NCBI RefSeq assembly: GCF_042242105.1
Contig: NC_092028.1
Location: 8,355,338-8,419,337, forward strand
DNA length: 64,000 nt
Origin: Pempheris klunzingeri
Taxonomy: Eukaryota > Chordata > Actinopteri > Acropomatiformes > Pempheridae
Reading direction: 5' to 3'
Under the pieces are notes generated by a model, which was given only the letters and a program-made list of their open reading frames with translations, did not search any database and had not been told where the DNA came from. Position 1 is the first letter of the stretch. The number at the start of each line of letters is the position of its first letter. This document shows, piece after piece, positions 53,305 through 64,000 of this stretch. A program made the position numbers and the translations under genes.

Positions 53305-53815
53305 GTAAGTATTAAATAATTCATCAGACTGACACGCAACAACTGACTGCCCAGGTAGGGCACCTGGATAAATGCTCTATATTAACTGAATGTAGCAAAA
53401 CAATAAAGGTTTAATGAATTTCATGTATATAAAATGGTTTAAAATTATTTTATAAAAAAGTATGGAGCTTTGTTTTTCAATATTTGGTTGGTCGAAGTAC
53501 TATGAGAGCTTTTTACTCAGTTATCTCAGTGCTGCAGCAAGATTCAGTGAGAAAACAACATTCCTCTGACACATTAAATTACTCAGTGTAGTCACACACA
53601 GCGCTCATACAAGAGACAAAGAAAGCATGAGGCTTAGAAAACTAGCCATTACAGTCCAAGTGAAGTAATGAATGGTTTCATACAATTTGTATGTTGTTAA
53701 AAATCAACGATATATTCTGCCAGAGGAATTATATGCACAGACATTGCTGCCGTAACTCTAATAAACGCCAATAAACTTATTAAATAAGCTTTTGTTCGCT
53801 TGTGTTCCCGTAGCG

Positions 53816-61895
<8,080 letters not shown>

Positions 61896-62117
61896 GTTAG
61901 TGTGTATGTCTCTCTTAATAGACTTTTGTCTGTTCACTATTAATCCCCCACAGTCTGTCTGTAATGGCAGCTGACCAGACCAAGTGGGAGTTGGTGAGCT
62001 GCATATTTTTGTGATGCCATAATCAACAGCGGCATTGAAAAGACTTTGTAACAGTGGCTTGGTAAAAGCAATATAACTGTCTTCAACGGCAGCTATTCAT
62101 TTCAGATATGAAAAATA

Positions 62118-62182
62118 TAGCTGAGCGAAAATTTCCCCCTATGGGGGATAAAATAAAGAAGTCTAAAGTCTAAAGTCTATTG
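62118..62182 (+). repeat. LINE 3'-tail fragment
   Basis: TTTCCCCCTATGGGGGATAAA followed by three TCTAAAG units, the same type as at 2262-2322. Confidence 0.6.
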
Positions 62183-62570
62183 ATTCTGACAAAAAATAAA
62201 ACGCCTAAAGTGCGTGGATGCATAATTTAATAGGCGATTCAAATAGTACAGGGTGTGGGAAGAAGACATGAGCCTTGATGACACTCATGCTCATGCGTAG
62301 CATATGTTCTCTGCTGATAGCGTGTTATGCTAGTGATGGAAAGGTAACGAGGTGTTAATTTTCCAAGCACCATGTGGGCCTGCTGAAGCGCTAATCACAC
62401 ACAGAGCCTCTACCATGAATGCTACAGTAACACCCACTGGGGTGAAGCACCCCTCTCTAGATGGGAGTGGAACTTTCCAGAATCTTTTGAACTTGTACAA
62501 TCAATGGAATTTAATGCATCGCATGCAAAGGTCAAAGGATCCCTATCATCACTAGTAGCAAGGTTGCAAC

Positions 62571-63152
62571 CTCTATACCAGGGGTGCCCACACTTTTTCG
62601 GCTCGCAAGCTACTTTTGAAATGACCAGGTCAAAATTATCTACCTAGATTAAAAATGCTAAACATATATTTAGTTCTATATATACTGAGTATACTTCATA
62701 TATACAATATATGTTGGCATACACTGCATAACTGAGACTAATGTAACCCTTGGTATTACACATAAAAATTGACAGCAGTAATGCACATAGGTGACAAACA
62801 GTGATGGAACCATCAATACTGCACACAAGTGACAAGAGTAACTGGAACATTCAATACATTTATGGTCACTGCTTTACTCTGATGACTTGCACTGAATGAA
62901 GTCAAATATCCCTTCCTATCCTGGTCCCCATGCCAGAGTATCCCTTCTTTAGTAGATATAAATTCGAGGGCTAGCTAGTAGCTAGCGCGTTTGACCGCGC
63001 ATGTCCCTTCCCGGGACCCGTAGGCCGCCCTGTACGTCAATCAAGTCGCGACGCGACTTTTTTTATTTATTTTTTTTTTAATGTCCGGTGATCTACCGGC
63101 ACTACCTCCGCGATTGACCGGTCGATCACCCCTGGGCACCCCTGCTCCATAC
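62571..63152. mobile_element. Non-autonomous hAT-type transposon with 8-bp target duplication
   Basis: Terminal inverted repeats CAGGGGTGCCCA (62579-62590) and TGGGCACCCCTG (63133-63144) are perfect. They are flanked by CTCTATAC (62571-62578) and CTCCATAC (63145-63152), an 8-bp duplication with one mismatch, the hallmark of hAT insertion. The 566-bp body has no transposase. Near its right end is a CpG-rich patch with TCGCGACGCGA. Confidence 0.88.
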
Positions 63153-63186
63153 TGTTCATTTATGTGTAATGTGTAAAGTACTTTCC

Positions 63187-63898
63187 ATGTGCCGGAGCAA
63201 CCAAAAAGTTAGGGATATTCGGCTTTCAGGTGAAATTTCAGGATGAACCTAAAATGCATTCTAAACTTTCCAGGTGAACTTAATGTGACCTTCTCTAAAC
63301 CTTTGAATGCTCATGTCCAACTGTTCAGTGTTTCAGTACTTTTTGCACAAGTTGCTGTTCTCTAACAAGAAGCTTAACAGCAACATTCACAACAGGTTTG
63401 ATCCATGAATCGACCAATACATTTCCTGCTTCAGTTAGAGTTGGTATTTAAACAGTCCTCCTCATCATGCTGTTCACATTCTGACATCATGAGACCAAGA
63501 CGACACCTAACTATTGATCAACAGCACCTCGCCATTGCGAGCCTTCAAACAGGAAGTCCTCAGACGGAGGTGTTCACTGAGCTTAGAGGGTCACAGAGTG
63601 TCATCAGGTTGTAACAGTGATACAGAGTGACTGGAAGAGTCACAGAAAGGAGAGGAGTGGACGTCCTTTGGCCACATCCCAATTTATTGAGACACTGAAA
63701 ATTTTTTGTTGTGGTATACCCACCACTGTTGTTAGATTTTCTTTCAATACATTGTTTAAAATGAAGAAATTACCATTGCATGCTACTACTTAAATGCCCT
63801 ACTTTCATGATATAATATCACTGTCGCATTAACTTTTTACATTTTCCATATATTTCACCTGAAAGTCGAATATCCCTAACTTTTTGTGAGTAGTGTAT
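63187..63898 (+). mobile_element. Tc1-like deletion derivative (AAAAAGTTAGGGATATTCG ends)
   Basis: AAAAAGTTAGGGATATTCG near 63206 and its reverse complement near 63886 face each other, with the match extending through CTTTCAGGTGAAAT. The right outer end reads AGTAGTGTAT, the left outer end has diverged. The 0.7-kb body keeps only the N-terminal part of a transposase. Confidence 0.82.
63488..63660 (+). pseudogene. Tc1-like transposase N-terminal remnant
   Basis: Encodes MRPRRHLTIDQQHLAIASLQ and ELRGSQSVIRL, the helix-turn-helix of a Tc1-type transposase. A stop follows, after which a TGRVTERRG-like phrase continues in another frame. The catalytic domain is missing. Confidence 0.75.
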
Positions 63899-64000
63899 AT
63901 ACTTCTATATTTACTTTACTTGTATATACTTCTACCATACTATCTGGACATGGAGCTCCGTTCTCACGGCCTCCTGATTGCTGTTCAGCCTCCAAGTGAA

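Larger units (their letters stand above)
50370..53813 (+). other. cpt1 5' UTR intron
   Basis: Joins the GC-rich leader exon to the first coding exon. It holds a perfect hairpin at 52054-52080 and a candidate microexon at 53282-53304. No other coding exon was supported. Confidence 0.5.
61896..64000 (+). other. cpt1 intron continuing beyond the window
   Basis: Begins with the donor GTTAGT after the exon encoding the catalytic His. No further cpt1 exon appears before the right edge. The stretch is mostly transposon-derived: a LINE tail, a hAT element and a Tc1-like fragment, listed separately. Confidence 0.75.

Overview
This is a piece of a ray-finned fish (teleost) nuclear genome, most likely a percomorph. 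The evidence is spliced vertebrate genes with short GT-AG introns, Tc1-type transposons with Sleeping Beauty-like inverted/direct repeats, abundant CA and tetranucleotide microsatellites, and dispersed repeats typical of teleosts. Nothing prokaryotic or viral was recognised.

Three genes lie head-to-tail on the + strand. (1) 5586-13557: a two-exon gene for a 57-residue twin CX9C protein, related in spacing to the mitochondrial copper chaperone COX17 but without its copper-binding Cys-Cys pair. Its 3' UTR seems to be spliced and ends near 14755. (2) 24152-42949: a complete 20-coding-exon brsk1 gene (BR serine/threonine kinase 1, also called SAD-B), 868 codons. I traced it exon by exon with the frame kept at every junction. 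A long 3' UTR probably ends at an AATAAA at 48254. (3) 53816-61895: the 5' part (11 coding exons, 488 codons) of a carnitine palmitoyltransferase 1 gene, probably the CPT1C-type paralogue but with the CPT1A-like N-terminus. The rest lies beyond the right edge.

The intergenic space between genes 1 and 2 holds two adjacent dead Tc1-like transposons (17670-19001 and 19540-21119). The last visible cpt1 introns hold a Tc1 deletion derivative, a 566-bp hAT-type element with an 8-bp target duplication, and another Tc1-like fragment. A 239-bp MITE with perfect ends and a TA duplication is at 1753-1991. Several teleost dispersed repeats recur in the brsk1 introns and 3' UTR, some in opposite orientations.

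The genes do not form an operon-like system. Two (the CX9C protein and CPT1) point to mitochondria and brsk1 is a neuronal polarity kinase. The points most worth following are the copper-site-less COX17-like protein, a 23-nt candidate microexon that would extend CPT1 in frame at its regulatory N-terminus, a (GT)n tract serving as the acceptor region of the brsk1 catalytic-loop exon, and three full CTCF consensus matches, one pair convergent around brsk1.
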